From: Rhodospirillales bacterium URHD0017
GTDB lineage: Bacteria > Pseudomonadota > Alphaproteobacteria > Reyranellales > Reyranellaceae
Direction: 5' to 3'
DNA length: 64,000 bases
Assembly (NCBI GenBank): GCA_900110395.1
Contig: FODP01000001.1
Location: forward strand, 1 to 64,000
The notes under the pieces were generated by a model. The model did no database searches. It saw only the letters and a list, made by a program, of their open reading frames with translations, and was not told the DNA's origin. The position numbers were made by a program, and so were the translations under genes. Below, one piece after another: positions 26,190 to 34,980 of the stretch. Position 1 is the stretch's first letter. The number at the start of each line of letters is the position of its first letter.

Positions 26190-27239
26190 ATGCTGAAACG
26201 ATTGTTGGCGGGAATGGCGGTGGCGGCTGCGGTCGCTTCGGGCGCCGCTGCCCAGGATCTGCCGAAGAGCCAGTTCAAGGTCATCGGGCTGAACAGCCCG
26301 ACGCCGGTGTCGATCCACGACGAGCTGCCGTTCTGGCGCAAGACCATCCCGGAAGCGTCGAAGGGCGCCATCACGGTCGACGTGACGCCGCTCGACCAGA
26401 TGGGGATCGACGACAAGACCATGCTGCGCCTCTTGAAGCTCGGCGTGATGGACTTTGCCGCCATGGACATCTCCAAGATGGCCGGCGACGACCCGCGCTT
26501 CGAAGCCTGCGATCTCGCCGGCCTCACCCTCGATCCCGACAAGGCGCGGGCGGCCTGCAACGCCTATCGCGCCGTGATCGACCGCCAGATGCAGAAGAAC
26601 TGGAACGCCAAGTTCCTGGCGTTCGGCGGCAACACTCCGCAGGTTTTCTGGTGCCGTGACGTCATCGGTGGCCTCGACAGCTTCAAGGGCAAGAAGATCC
26701 GCGTGTTCAACAACACCATGCGCGACTTCCTGGGCGGCGTCGGCGGCACCGCCGTCAGCATGGCCTTCGCCGAGGTGGTGCCGGCGCTAAACAACGGCGT
26801 CGTCGATTGCGCGGTCACCGGCAGCCTGTCGGGCAACACCGCCGGCTGGGCCGAGGTGACCAAGTCCATCTACCCGATGTCGCTCGGCTGGAGCATCAAC
26901 GTGCTGGCCGTCAACCTCGACAGCTGGAAGCGACTCGACCCCAAGACCCAGGCCTTCCTGCTCGAGCAGTTCAAGGCCTACGAGGACAAGATGTGGACGA
27001 CCATCAAGACGACCACTGCCGAGGCCGACAACTGCAATACCGGCAAGCAACCCTGCACCATGGGCAAGCTCGCCAAGATGACGATCGTGCCGGTCAAGCC
27101 CGAGGAGGCGGAGACGCACAAGAAGCTGGTCGAAGGCGCCGTCCTGGCCGGCTGGGCCAAGCGCTGCGGCGCCGAATGCGCCAAGGAGTGGAACGAGACG
27201 GTCGGCAAGGCGCTCGGATTGAAGGCGCCCACGCCATAG
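26190..27239 (+). CDS. dctP: TRAP transporter substrate-binding protein DctP-like
   Basis: 349-residue periplasmic receptor of a tripartite ATP-independent transporter. The signal peptide ends at GAAAQ (about 22). The carboxylate-clamping region appears in MRDFLGGVGGTAVSMAFAEVVPALNNGVVDCAVTG, which is the standard DctP segment that reads out the ligand. The mature protein has two cysteine pairs (NCNTGKQPC, CGAEC), unusual for the family and possibly disulfides. AGAAGGGGG precedes the start. It is followed by dctQ after 16 bases. Confidence 0.92.
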   Translation: MLKRLLAGMAVAAAVASGAAAQDLPKSQFKVIGLNSPTPVSIHDELPFWRKTIPEASKGAITVDVTPLDQMGIDDKTMLRLLKLGVMDFAAMDISKMAGDDPRFEACDLAGLTLDPDKARAACNAYRAVIDRQMQKNWNAKFLAFGGNTPQVFWCRDVIGGLDSFKGKKIRVFNNTMRDFLGGVGGTAVSMAFAEVVPALNNGVVDCAVTGSLSGNTAGWAEVTKSIYPMSLGWSINVLAVNLDSWKRLDPKTQAFLLEQFKAYEDKMWTTIKTTTAEADNCNTGKQPCTMGKLAKMTIVPVKPEEAETHKKLVEGAVLAGWAKRCGAECAKEWNETVGKALGLKAPTP

Positions 27240-27255
27240 CAACGAGGACAGTCCG

Positions 27256-27840
27256 ATGAGCGGCGTGCGCCGCTTCGCCCAATGGGGCCTGTGGTTCGGC
27301 GGCGCGCTCGTCCTGCTCGCTGCCGTTCTGATCGGTGTCGACGTGCTGATGCGCAAGTTCCTGGCGCGCTCGATCGGCGGCGCCGATGAACTGGCGGGCT
27401 ACGCGCTCGCCATCGGCACGACCTGGGGTCTTGGCGCAGCCTTGCTCGATCGCGCGCATATCCGCATCGATTCGCTCTACGTGCTGTTCCCGCAAAAGCT
27501 GCGACTGGCGCTCGACCTGGTTGCCTTGATCCTGCTCGTCGGCTTTTTCGCGATGACCGGCTGGCACGGCCTGGGAGTCGTGGCGCAGTCCTGGACGTCC
27601 GGTTCGCGCAGCCAGTCGGCGCTCGAAACGCCCACTGTGATCCCGCAGGTGCTGTGGATCGGCGGGCTGGCGGCCTTCGTGGCGATCGGTGTGATCCTGC
27701 TGGTCGACGCCATCCGGATCATGGTCTCGGGCGATTTGCGTGGTGCGGCGCGCCTGATCAGCACGCGATCGGCCGAGGAGGAAGTCGAGGACGAAATCCG
27801 CGATCTGAAGGATCGCCGGCAGCGAGAGGGCAACGGCTGA
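27256..27840 (+). CDS. dctQ: TRAP transporter small permease DctQ-like
   Basis: 194 residues with four transmembrane helices and the DctQ pattern: LIGVDVLMRKFL after helix 1, ADELAGYALAIGTTWGLGAAL as helix 2, and RIDSLY before helix 3. The C-terminal 30 residues are charged and extend into the cytoplasm (EEEVEDEIRDLKDRRQR). It bridges the receptor and the large permease. The next ATG lies one base after its stop. Confidence 0.92.
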   Translation: MSGVRRFAQWGLWFGGALVLLAAVLIGVDVLMRKFLARSIGGADELAGYALAIGTTWGLGAALLDRAHIRIDSLYVLFPQKLRLALDLVALILLVGFFAMTGWHGLGVVAQSWTSGSRSQSALETPTVIPQVLWIGGLAAFVAIGVILLVDAIRIMVSGDLRGAARLISTRSAEEEVEDEIRDLKDRRQREGNG

Positions 27841-27841
27841 C

Positions 27842-29128
27842 ATGCTGATCGTCACGCTCGCGATCCTGATCGGCCTGCTCGCGTTGGCGGTGCCGGTCGC
27901 CGCCGGTCTCGGCATTCTCGGACTGTCCCTGTCGGGCATCTATTCCAAGCTGCCGCTGTCGCTGGCGATGGGCGAGATCGCCTGGGGCACGTCGAACAAC
28001 TTCCTGCTGGTCGCCATCCCGTTCTTCGTGCTGCTGGGCGAGATCCTGCTGCGCTCCGGCATGGCCGAGCGCATGTACAACGCGCTGGTCCTGTGGGTGC
28101 CGTGGCTGCCGGGCGGGCTGATGCACTCCAACATCGCTGCCTGCGCCATGTTCGCGGCGACCTCGGGCTCGAGCGTGGCGACGGCCGCGACGATCGGCAC
28201 AGTCGCCCTGGGGGAGGTCGAGAAGCGCGGCTATTCCGAGCGCCTGTTCCTGGGCACGATCGCCGCCGGCGGCACGCTCGGCATCCTGATCCCGCCATCG
28301 ATCAACATGATCGTCTATGGCGTGCTCACCGACACGTCGATCCCCAAGCTCTATCTCGCCGGCTTCATCCCCGGCGTTGTCCTGGCGGCGCTGTTCAGCC
28401 TGACGGTGCTGGCGATCTGTCTGATCCGGCCGAGCCTGGGGGGCACGCCGACGGTGACGAACTGGTCCCAGCGCATCGCGGCGCTGCCCGATCTGCTGCC
28501 GCCGCTGATCATCTTCCTCGCCGTGATCGGCTCGATCTACGCCGGCTGGGCGACCGCGACGGAGTCTGCGGCGCTGGGCGTGATTGCCGCCGTCGGAATC
28601 GCGGCCTGGAACCGCCGCCTTACGATGCGCACGCTGCTGAATGCCTTCGAGGGCACGATGCGCACCACGGCGATGATCATGGCGATCCTGCTCGCCGCCT
28701 ACTTCCTCAACTTCGTCATCACATCGATCGGCCTCACCGGGCAGGTCAACCGCTTCATCACCAGCCTCGGCCTGAGCAAGGTCCAGCTCCTCATCGTCGT
28801 CGTGATCTTCTACTTCATTCTCGGCATGTTCATGGAGACGCTGTCGATGATGGTGGCGACGGTGCCGATCATCGCCCCGATCATGATCAAGGCCGGCTAC
28901 GATCCGGTGTGGTTTGGCATCATGATCATCATCCTGATGGAGCTGGCGATGATCACGCCGCCCGTTGGCATCAACCTCTACGTCGTGCAGGGCTTGCGCA
29001 AGCGCGGCCGGATCGACGACGTCATCATCGGCGCCTCGCCCTTCGTCATCACCATGCTGCTCATGCTGCTGATCCTGGCGATCTGGCCACAGATTGCGCT
29101 GTTCCTGCCGCAGATGGCGGCCAGCTAA
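27842..29128 (+). CDS. dctM: TRAP transporter large permease DctM-like
   Basis: 428-residue sodium- or proton-driven permease with about twelve helices. Family signatures: VAIPFFVLLGEILLRSGMAERMYNA, CAMFAATSGSSVATAATIGTVAL, ILIPPSINMIVYGVLTDTSIPKLYLAGFIPG, and ITPPVGINLYVVQG near the end. Its TAA stop overlaps by three bases the stop of the convergent hyuA gene. Together with 26190 and 27256 it is a complete TRAP system; substrate unknown. Confidence 0.94.
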   Translation: MLIVTLAILIGLLALAVPVAAGLGILGLSLSGIYSKLPLSLAMGEIAWGTSNNFLLVAIPFFVLLGEILLRSGMAERMYNALVLWVPWLPGGLMHSNIAACAMFAATSGSSVATAATIGTVALGEVEKRGYSERLFLGTIAAGGTLGILIPPSINMIVYGVLTDTSIPKLYLAGFIPGVVLAALFSLTVLAICLIRPSLGGTPTVTNWSQRIAALPDLLPPLIIFLAVIGSIYAGWATATESAALGVIAAVGIAAWNRRLTMRTLLNAFEGTMRTTAMIMAILLAAYFLNFVITSIGLTGQVNRFITSLGLSKVQLLIVVVIFYFILGMFMETLSMMVATVPIIAPIMIKAGYDPVWFGIMIIILMELAMITPPVGINLYVVQGLRKRGRIDDVIIGASPFVITMLLMLLILAIWPQIALFLPQMAAS

Positions 29129-31215
29129 CCGATGCTGATCACGATGTTGCCGCCGTCGTCGCGCTCGGCGTGGGCGCCCGGTGGCACGACGCAGGTCGAG
29201 TCGTACTCCTCGACGATCAGCGGACCGGCGTGGCCGCCGGCGAGGTCGGCGCGGCTCAGCACCGGCGTCTCCAGCCAGCCATGAGGGTCGCCGAAATAGG
29301 CCTGACGTGACGTCTGCACGACGCTGTCGCGCCGGCTCGGCGCGACGCTCTGCGGCACGCCGCTGCCCTCGCGCAGGCCCGACCCGACGAGCTGGATCGA
29401 CACCAGCTCGACGGGTTCGTCGGGGCCGGCGCGATGGCCGTAGGTCCGCTCGTGTTCCTCGGCGAAAGCCTGTTCGAGATGCGTGGCCATCCGCGTATCG
29501 ATGGCGCCAGGGGGAACCGGCACCGTCAGCTCGTAGCTCTGGCCCTTGTAGTGCAGGGCGGCCGATCGCCTGAGACGGGCGCGCTCGCCGGTGAAGCCCT
29601 CGGCGGCAAGCTGGTCGCTCGCCTGGCGGGCCAGCGCGTCCCAGGCGGCGGCGATTTCGCCCAGGTCCGCCCGGCGCAGCAGCCGCCGGAAGGTGCGGGC
29701 GTAGTGGTGCTCTACATCGGCGTAGAGCAGGCCGAACGACGAGAAGAGCCCGGCCGACGGCGGCACGACAACACGGTTGATGCCCAGCGACGCCGCCATG
29801 CCGGCGGCGAACAACGGCCCGTTGCCGCCAAACGCGAACAGGGCGAAGTCGCGCGGATCGCGGCCACGCTCGGTCGACACCGCCTTGATGGCGCGGATCA
29901 TGTTGGAGGCGACGATCAGATGGGCGCCGTAGGCCGCGCGCTCGATCGGCATGCCGAGCGGCTTTGCGATCTTCTCGGCGAACACCGCGCGCGCCTTGTC
30001 GGCGTTGAGCTTCAGCGCACCGCCCACCAGATGGCCGGGATTGATGTAGCCCAGCAGCACGTTGGCGTCGGTGATGGTGGGTTCCGTGCCGCCCTGGTCG
30101 TAGCAGACCGGGCCGGGCGAGGCGCCGGCGCTCTCAGGCCCGGCCTGCAGGGCGCCGCCGCCGTCGATCCAGACGTGCGAGCCGCCGCCGGCGCCGACCT
30201 CGGCGAGGTCGATGGCCGGCACCTTGAGCGTATAGCCGGCGCCCGTCAGCAGCCGCGAGCCGATCATGATGCCCGCACCCACGGCATATTCCTGGGCGCG
30301 CGCGACCTCGCCGTGCTCGACCATCGAGGCCTTGGCGGTGGTGCCGCCCATGTCGAAGGTGATGATCTTGTCGAGATCCTTGGTGCGCGCCAGGGCCTGG
30401 GCACCGACCACGCCGCCGGCCGGACCGGATTCGATGATGTTCATCGGCCGCTCGGCCGCGGCGCCGTCGGTGGTCAGGCCGCCGTTCGACTGCATCAGCA
30501 GCAGGCGGGCCGGGATGCCGCCGGCGTCGAGGCCCTTGCGCAACGCCCGCAGGTAGGTCGCGACGATCGGCATGACATAGGCGTTGATCACCGTCGTCGA
30601 AGTGCGTTCGTACTCCTTGATCTCCGGCAGCACCTCGAACGACAGGCTTCTGGGCAAATGAGGGGCCTTGGCGACAATGATCTCCTTCAGCATCGCCTCG
30701 TGCACCGGATTGGCGAAGGAGTTCAGCAGGCAGACCGCGATGGCCTCGACCTTCTCGGCCAGCAGGGCGTCGACGGCGCGCCCGGCGTCGGCCGGATCGA
30801 GCGCGCGCTCGACATGGCCGCGATGGTCGATGCGCTCGTCGACCACCTTGCGCAGGTAACGCTCGACCAGCGGCTCGGGCTTGGTCCAGCCGATATCGTA
30901 GAGCTTGGGCATCCTGAGCGTGCGGATCTCCAGCACGTCGCGGAAGCCTTTCGTGGTGATGAGGCCGACGCGGGCGCCCTTGTGCTCGAGGATGGCATTG
31001 GAGGCGACGGTGGTGCCATGGCGGATCTCGTCGATGGCCGCGCCGGAAAGCCCGGTCTCGCCAAAAACCTCACTCAGCCCGTCGACGATCGCCTGGGCGT
31101 AGTTGCCGACGCTGGACGAGATCTTCTTGGTATGGACGGTGCCGTCCGAGCCCAGCAGCACGATGTCCGTGAAGGTGCCGCCGATATCGACACCGGCGCG
31201 ATAGGTGACAGCCAT
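29125..31215 (-). CDS. hyuA: hydantoinase/oxoprolinase family subunit A (2)
   Basis: 696-residue second copy of the ATP-dependent HyuA subunit. Motifs: GVDIGGTFTDIVLL at the N-terminus, IIESGPAGGVVGAQAL, and ITFDMGGTTAKASMV in the middle; GGNGPLFAAGMAASLGI follows. It is only moderately similar to the copy at 11978, so the two are old paralogues, not a recent duplication. The ATG at 31215 lies four bases after the hyuB stop, giving the order Bug, hyuB, hyuA. Its stop overlaps that of dctM on the other strand. Substrate unassigned; N-methylhydantoin, 5-oxoproline and carboxylated ketones are family options. Confidence 0.92.
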   Translation of the reverse strand: MAVTYRAGVDIGGTFTDIVLLGSDGTVHTKKISSSVGNYAQAIVDGLSEVFGETGLSGAAIDEIRHGTTVASNAILEHKGARVGLITTKGFRDVLEIRTLRMPKLYDIGWTKPEPLVERYLRKVVDERIDHRGHVERALDPADAGRAVDALLAEKVEAIAVCLLNSFANPVHEAMLKEIIVAKAPHLPRSLSFEVLPEIKEYERTSTTVINAYVMPIVATYLRALRKGLDAGGIPARLLLMQSNGGLTTDGAAAERPMNIIESGPAGGVVGAQALARTKDLDKIITFDMGGTTAKASMVEHGEVARAQEYAVGAGIMIGSRLLTGAGYTLKVPAIDLAEVGAGGGSHVWIDGGGALQAGPESAGASPGPVCYDQGGTEPTITDANVLLGYINPGHLVGGALKLNADKARAVFAEKIAKPLGMPIERAAYGAHLIVASNMIRAIKAVSTERGRDPRDFALFAFGGNGPLFAAGMAASLGINRVVVPPSAGLFSSFGLLYADVEHHYARTFRRLLRRADLGEIAAAWDALARQASDQLAAEGFTGERARLRRSAALHYKGQSYELTVPVPPGAIDTRMATHLEQAFAEEHERTYGHRAGPDEPVELVSIQLVGSGLREGSGVPQSVAPSRRDSVVQTSRQAYFGDPHGWLETPVLSRADLAGGHAGPLIVEEYDSTCVVPPGAHAERDDGGNIVISIG

Positions 31216-31219
31216 GGGG

Positions 31220-33016
31220 TTACTCAGCGGCGCGTCGCAGCAATTCGGGCTCGTGCCACTGCACCTTGGGCGTCTCCGTCCAGCCTCGCGCCCGGCGGAT
31301 CTCGTCACGGCGACGCGCCGTCGCCGCGGCGTCGATCGTCCAGGCTGGGGTGTCGACCACCACGCCGTAATCGGCGAGCGCCTTCTGCGGCGACAGCAGT
31401 TCGTTGCGCACGTCGCGCAGCACGGCGGCCGGATCGCGCTCCAGTGGATCGCCCCAGCCGCCGGCGCCGGCCAGCACGTGGCGAAACACCTCGCCCTTCT
31501 TGATGGTCATGGTGAGTTTGGACGGCAGCAGGCGATTCTCGCCGTCGGGGTCCATGTAGTTTTCCGACGGCGCGCCGGGGCTGCCGCCATAGAGGCCGAA
31601 CGGCCGATGATCGCGCCGGTCCGAGCGGACCTGCAGCATGCCTTCGTCCTCGAGGAACTTATAATCACGCCGGAACGGTACGCCGCCGCGGAATTTGCCG
31701 GCGCCAGCGCGGTCGGCGACGAACTCGTAGGCCAGAAGCTGCATGGGTTGCTCGGCCTCGGTGACCTCGATCGAATGCGAGGCCATGTTGGCGAACATAT
31801 GCGAGTTGCCGTCGAGCCCGTCGGCCCATGGACGGGCGCCCCAGGCGCCGCAGGTGAAGTCGACATAGACGAACGGCTTGCGCCCGGCGTCATAACCGCC
31901 GATCGAGATGCCGGTGTTGCCGCCGTCGCCCGCCGCCTTGACCTTGTCCGGCAGCATCATGGCGAGTGCGCCGAACATGCAGTCGACCATGCGGAAGCCC
32001 GTCAGGCCGCGCGCGGCGCAGGCGGCCGGCAGCACGCCATTGCCCACGGTGCCCGGCGGACAGATCACTTCGATGGCGCGGAACACGCCTTCGTTGTTGG
32101 GGATGCCCGGCGGCAGGACGGAACGCACGCCGGTGTAGGAGGCGGCCTTGGTGAAGGAGAGCGTGTTGTTGATGGCGCCCTTGACCTGCGGGTTGGTGCC
32201 GGTCCAGTCGACCATCATGTGGCCGCCCGTCTTGCGGATGGTGACGAAGAGGCGGATCGGCTTGCCGTAGTCGACGCCGTCATCGTCGATCCAGTCCTCG
32301 AAGCTCCATTCGCCGTCGGGCAGCTTCTCCAGCGCCGCCCGCGTCAGCCGCTCGGCGTAGTCGATGACCTCCTTGAGGTAGAACCTGGTCTTCTCCGGCC
32401 CGTAGCGCGCCACGATCTCGGCGAATTGGGTTTCGCCGATATGGCAGGCCGCGAGCTGGGCGCGCAGGTCGCCGAACAGCTGGACGGGCAGGCGGACGTT
32501 CTTCTCGATGAACGTCATGATGGTCTTGTTGAGCTTGCCCGCCTCGTAGAGCTTCATCGGCGCGATGCGCAGGCCCTCGGCGTAGATCTCGGTCGAATCC
32601 GAGGCGTTCGAGCCGGCGACGCGGCCGCCGACGTCGATGTGATGGCAGACGGTGCAGGCGAAGGCCAGCCGCTCGCCCGCGTGATAGAGCGGCTTGAAGA
32701 CGAAGATGTCGGGCAGGTGCATGCCGCCGTCGAACGGGTCGTTCATGATGAAGACGTCGCCCGGCGCCATGTTGTCCTTGAAGTGGCGCATGATGGCGTC
32801 CATCGCCGTCGGCACCGAGCCGAGATGGCCGGGCAGGGTGAGGCCCTGAGCCGCGAGCTTGCCGTTGGCGTCGGCGAAGCCCGTCGAATAGTCCATGTTG
32901 TCCTTGAGCACGCCCGAGTAGGTGGTGCGGAACACCGTCAGCGCCATCTCGTCGGCGATCGAGAAGATCGCGTTCTTGAACAGCTCCAGCTCGATCGGAT
33001 CGGAACTCTCGGCCAC
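31220..33016 (-). CDS. hyuB: hydantoinase/oxoprolinase family subunit B (2)
   Basis: 598-residue HyuB subunit. Visible: DPIELELFKNAIFSIADEMALTVFRTT at the start, GDVFIMNDPFDGGMHLPDI, the RGGVPFRRDYKF segment and the C-terminal GAGGWGDPLERDP. The GTG at 33016 is chosen because AAAGGAG lies eight bases upstream; a reading from 33040 would precede the ribosome site. It starts 20 bases after the Bug gene stop and ends 4 bases before hyuA, so the three form one operon (Bug-hyuB-hyuA). Confidence 0.92.
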   Translation of the reverse strand: MAESSDPIELELFKNAIFSIADEMALTVFRTTYSGVLKDNMDYSTGFADANGKLAAQGLTLPGHLGSVPTAMDAIMRHFKDNMAPGDVFIMNDPFDGGMHLPDIFVFKPLYHAGERLAFACTVCHHIDVGGRVAGSNASDSTEIYAEGLRIAPMKLYEAGKLNKTIMTFIEKNVRLPVQLFGDLRAQLAACHIGETQFAEIVARYGPEKTRFYLKEVIDYAERLTRAALEKLPDGEWSFEDWIDDDGVDYGKPIRLFVTIRKTGGHMMVDWTGTNPQVKGAINNTLSFTKAASYTGVRSVLPPGIPNNEGVFRAIEVICPPGTVGNGVLPAACAARGLTGFRMVDCMFGALAMMLPDKVKAAGDGGNTGISIGGYDAGRKPFVYVDFTCGAWGARPWADGLDGNSHMFANMASHSIEVTEAEQPMQLLAYEFVADRAGAGKFRGGVPFRRDYKFLEDEGMLQVRSDRRDHRPFGLYGGSPGAPSENYMDPDGENRLLPSKLTMTIKKGEVFRHVLAGAGGWGDPLERDPAAVLRDVRNELLSPQKALADYGVVVDTPAWTIDAAATARRRDEIRRARGWTETPKVQWHEPELLRRAAE

Positions 33017-33036
33017 TGGTCTACTCCTTTGCCACG

Positions 33037-34005
33037 TCACTCCGGCGGGCGGATGTTGGCACGGCGGATCACGTCGCCCCAGCGCACCGCCTCCGACTTT
33101 ATCAGCGCATCGAGCTCTTCGGGCGAGCTCGGCGTCACCGACAGGCTGAGCTCGGCGAAGCGCTGCTGCAGGTCGGGCGCGGCGAGGGTCTTCCGTACGT
33201 CGGCATTCAGCTTCTGGATAATCTCGCGCGGCGTCGCGGCGGGGGCAGTGAGGCCGAACCAGGTCTCGACGTCGGAATCCTTGATGCCCGCTTCGGCCAG
33301 CGTCGGCACGTCGGGCAGGCCGGGCGCGCGCTTGGGCGAGGTCACGGCGAGCGCGCGCAAGGTGCCTGCCTTCACCTGGCCGGTCACCACCGAGACATTG
33401 GCGAACAGCAGCGGCAGCTGGCCCGCGACCACGTCGGCGATGGCCGGCGCCTCGCCGCGATAGGCGACATGCGTCATGCGCACGCCGGCGTTGTAGAAGA
33501 ACAGCTCGGCCGCCATGTGCGGCGTGGTGCCGACGCCGCCCGAGCCGTAGTTGATGGCCCCGGGCCTGGCCTTGGCCATCTCGATCAGCTCGCCGACCGA
33601 CTTCGCGGCAAACGAGGGATTGACCACCAGCACCAAGGGCGAGGCGCCGAGCAGCGAGATGCCGGCAACGTCGCGCGGCGCATCGAAGGCCACCGACTTG
33701 TAGAGCTGCGGCGCTACGGCATAGGTCGTCTGCGCCGCCACCATCAGGGTCGTGCCGTCGGGCGGCGCCTTGGCCAGGATGTCGGCGGCGATCAGGCCGC
33801 TGGCGCCGGTCTTGTTGTCGACCAGCACCTGGCCCGCCGCGCCTTCGCTCATCCTCTGCGCCACCAGGCGGGCGATCACGTCGTTGCCGCCGCCGGCCGC
33901 GAAGCCCACCAGGACGCGGATCGGCTTTGTCTGGGCGAAGGCCGCGCCGGCGAAACCCAGGGCGGCCGCGCCACCGAGCACGAGTCGACGAGATATCGTT
34001 TTCAT
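33037..34005 (-). CDS. Bug/TctC-family periplasmic carboxylate-binding protein (2)
   Basis: 322-residue Bug receptor. The N-terminus ISRRLVLGGAAALGFAGAAFAQ looks like a Tat-type signal (twin arginine, hydrophobic core, AFA-Q cleavage). The ligand signature PIRVLVGFAAGGGNDVIARLV follows at about 28-48, then VDNKTGASG and VAYRGEAPAIADVVAG. It is the first gene of an operon with hyuB and hyuA, so its ligand is probably their substrate. Divergent from the ArsR gene at 34096. Confidence 0.93.
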   Translation of the reverse strand: MKTISRRLVLGGAAALGFAGAAFAQTKPIRVLVGFAAGGGNDVIARLVAQRMSEGAAGQVLVDNKTGASGLIAADILAKAPPDGTTLMVAAQTTYAVAPQLYKSVAFDAPRDVAGISLLGASPLVLVVNPSFAAKSVGELIEMAKARPGAINYGSGGVGTTPHMAAELFFYNAGVRMTHVAYRGEAPAIADVVAGQLPLLFANVSVVTGQVKAGTLRALAVTSPKRAPGLPDVPTLAEAGIKDSDVETWFGLTAPAATPREIIQKLNADVRKTLAAPDLQQRFAELSLSVTPSSPEELDALIKSEAVRWGDVIRRANIRPPE

Positions 34006-34044
34006 GCCGGGAGCTTAGCCCGGTCTTGACGCCGCGGTCGAACG

Positions 34045-34085
34045 CCTTATATAGCCATTATAGAATATAGCCGAGTGGCTATAAG
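34045..34085. promoter_or_regulatory. AT-rich inverted repeat upstream of the ArsR gene
   Basis: TATAGCCA (34050-34057) and TGGCTATA (34076-34083) form 8-bp arms 18 bases apart; the flanks CCTTATA and TATAAGG extend the symmetry imperfectly. It lies 13 bases before the ArsR start in an unusually AT-rich patch, so it is a good candidate for the ArsR autoregulatory operator overlapping the promoter. Confidence 0.6.
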
Positions 34086-34095
34086 GTGATGGCCA

Positions 34096-34449
34096 ATGGA
34101 ACAGCTCGATCTCGTCTTCTCCGCCCTGGCCGATCCGACGCGGCGGGCGATCCTGGCGCGGCTGGCCGACGGCGAGGCCACGGTGAACGACCTCGTGGCG
34201 CCGTTCGACCTCAGCCAGCCGACGATCTCCAAGCACCTGAAGGTGCTGGAGCGGGCCGGGCTGGTATCGCGTGGCCGCGAGGCCCAGTTCCGCCCGGTGC
34301 GGCTGAACGCGGCGCCCCTGGAAGGGGCCGCCGAGTGGCTGGGCGACTATCGCCGTTTCTGGGCGGAGAGCCTCGATCGGCTCGACGTCTATGTGAAGGA
34401 ACTCAAGCGCAAGGAGGGACGACATGCCGGCAAACGCAGGCGCCGCTGA
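34096..34449 (+). CDS. ArsR-family winged-helix regulator
   Basis: 117-residue regulator. The winged helix covers about residues 5-85: LVFSALADPTRRAILARLADGEATVNDLVAPFDLSQPTISKHLKVLERAGLVSRGREAQ. No metal-binding cysteines are present, so it belongs to the non-metal group found in front of AHSA1-domain genes. The basic C-terminal tail (KRRRR) overlaps the next gene by 26 bases, a strong sign of coupled expression and of joint function. Such pairs usually autorepress. Confidence 0.93.
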   Translation: MEQLDLVFSALADPTRRAILARLADGEATVNDLVAPFDLSQPTISKHLKVLERAGLVSRGREAQFRPVRLNAAPLEGAAEWLGDYRRFWAESLDRLDVYVKELKRKEGRHAGKRRRR

Positions 34450-34912
34450 ACCGCAAGGCGATCGCGAGCTCACCATCACCCGCACCTTCGATGCCCCGGC
34501 CCGGCTGCTGTTCCTGGCCTGGAGCAGGCCCGAGCACCTGAAGAAGTGGTTCGGCCCGGTCGGCTATCCGGTGACGATGTGCGAGATGGACTTTCGCAAG
34601 GGCGGCCAATGGCGCGCCGCCATGACCGGGCCCGGCGGCACGCAGCAGACGCCGTTCGGCGGCAAGTATCTCGAGATCGTGCCCGACCGGAAGATCGTCT
34701 TCTCCAACGGCTTCGAGCTGCCCGGGGCGGAGAAGATGATCATGACCGTCACCTTCGACGAGCAGGATGGCCGAACGCTGCTCACCCTCCACACGCTGTT
34801 CGCGTCGCTCGCCCAGAAGGCGACGCATGTCGGCGCCGGCATGGCCGAAGGCATCGCCTCGGGCCTCGACCAGCTCACCGATGTCGTCGCCGCCCTGAAG
34901 GCTGCGGCATAA
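34424..34912 (+). CDS. SRPBCC/AHSA1 domain protein
   Basis: 162 residues of the START-like fold found in the activator of Hsp90 ATPase homologue-1 family: ITRTFDAPARLLFLAWSRPEHLKKWFGPVGYPV at the start, the GGQWRAAMTGPGG strand, and a long C-terminal helix QKATHVGAGMAEGIASGLDQL. Cytoplasmic. It is the usual partner of ArsR regulators like the one overlapping its 5' end. The ligand in the hydrophobic pocket is unknown. Confidence 0.92.
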   Translation: MPANAGAAEPQGDRELTITRTFDAPARLLFLAWSRPEHLKKWFGPVGYPVTMCEMDFRKGGQWRAAMTGPGGTQQTPFGGKYLEIVPDRKIVFSNGFELPGAEKMIMTVTFDEQDGRTLLTLHTLFASLAQKATHVGAGMAEGIASGLDQLTDVVAALKAAA

Positions 34913-34935
34913 CGGCAATCCTCTTGATGAGCTAA

Positions 34936-34954
34936 TATCTTTGTTATAAAGATA
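34936..34954. promoter_or_regulatory. perfect inverted repeat TATCTTT/AAAGATA
   Basis: TATCTTT (34936-34942) and AAAGATA (34948-34954) are perfect 7-bp arms with a 5-bp centre, directly upstream of the ribosome site of the membrane-protein gene at 34981. It differs clearly from the ArsR repeat 880 bases upstream, so a different repressor or activator, of MarR, HxlR or similar type, is expected. Confidence 0.5.
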
Positions 34955-34980
34955 ATTGATCACCGGGAGGAACCCCGTCC

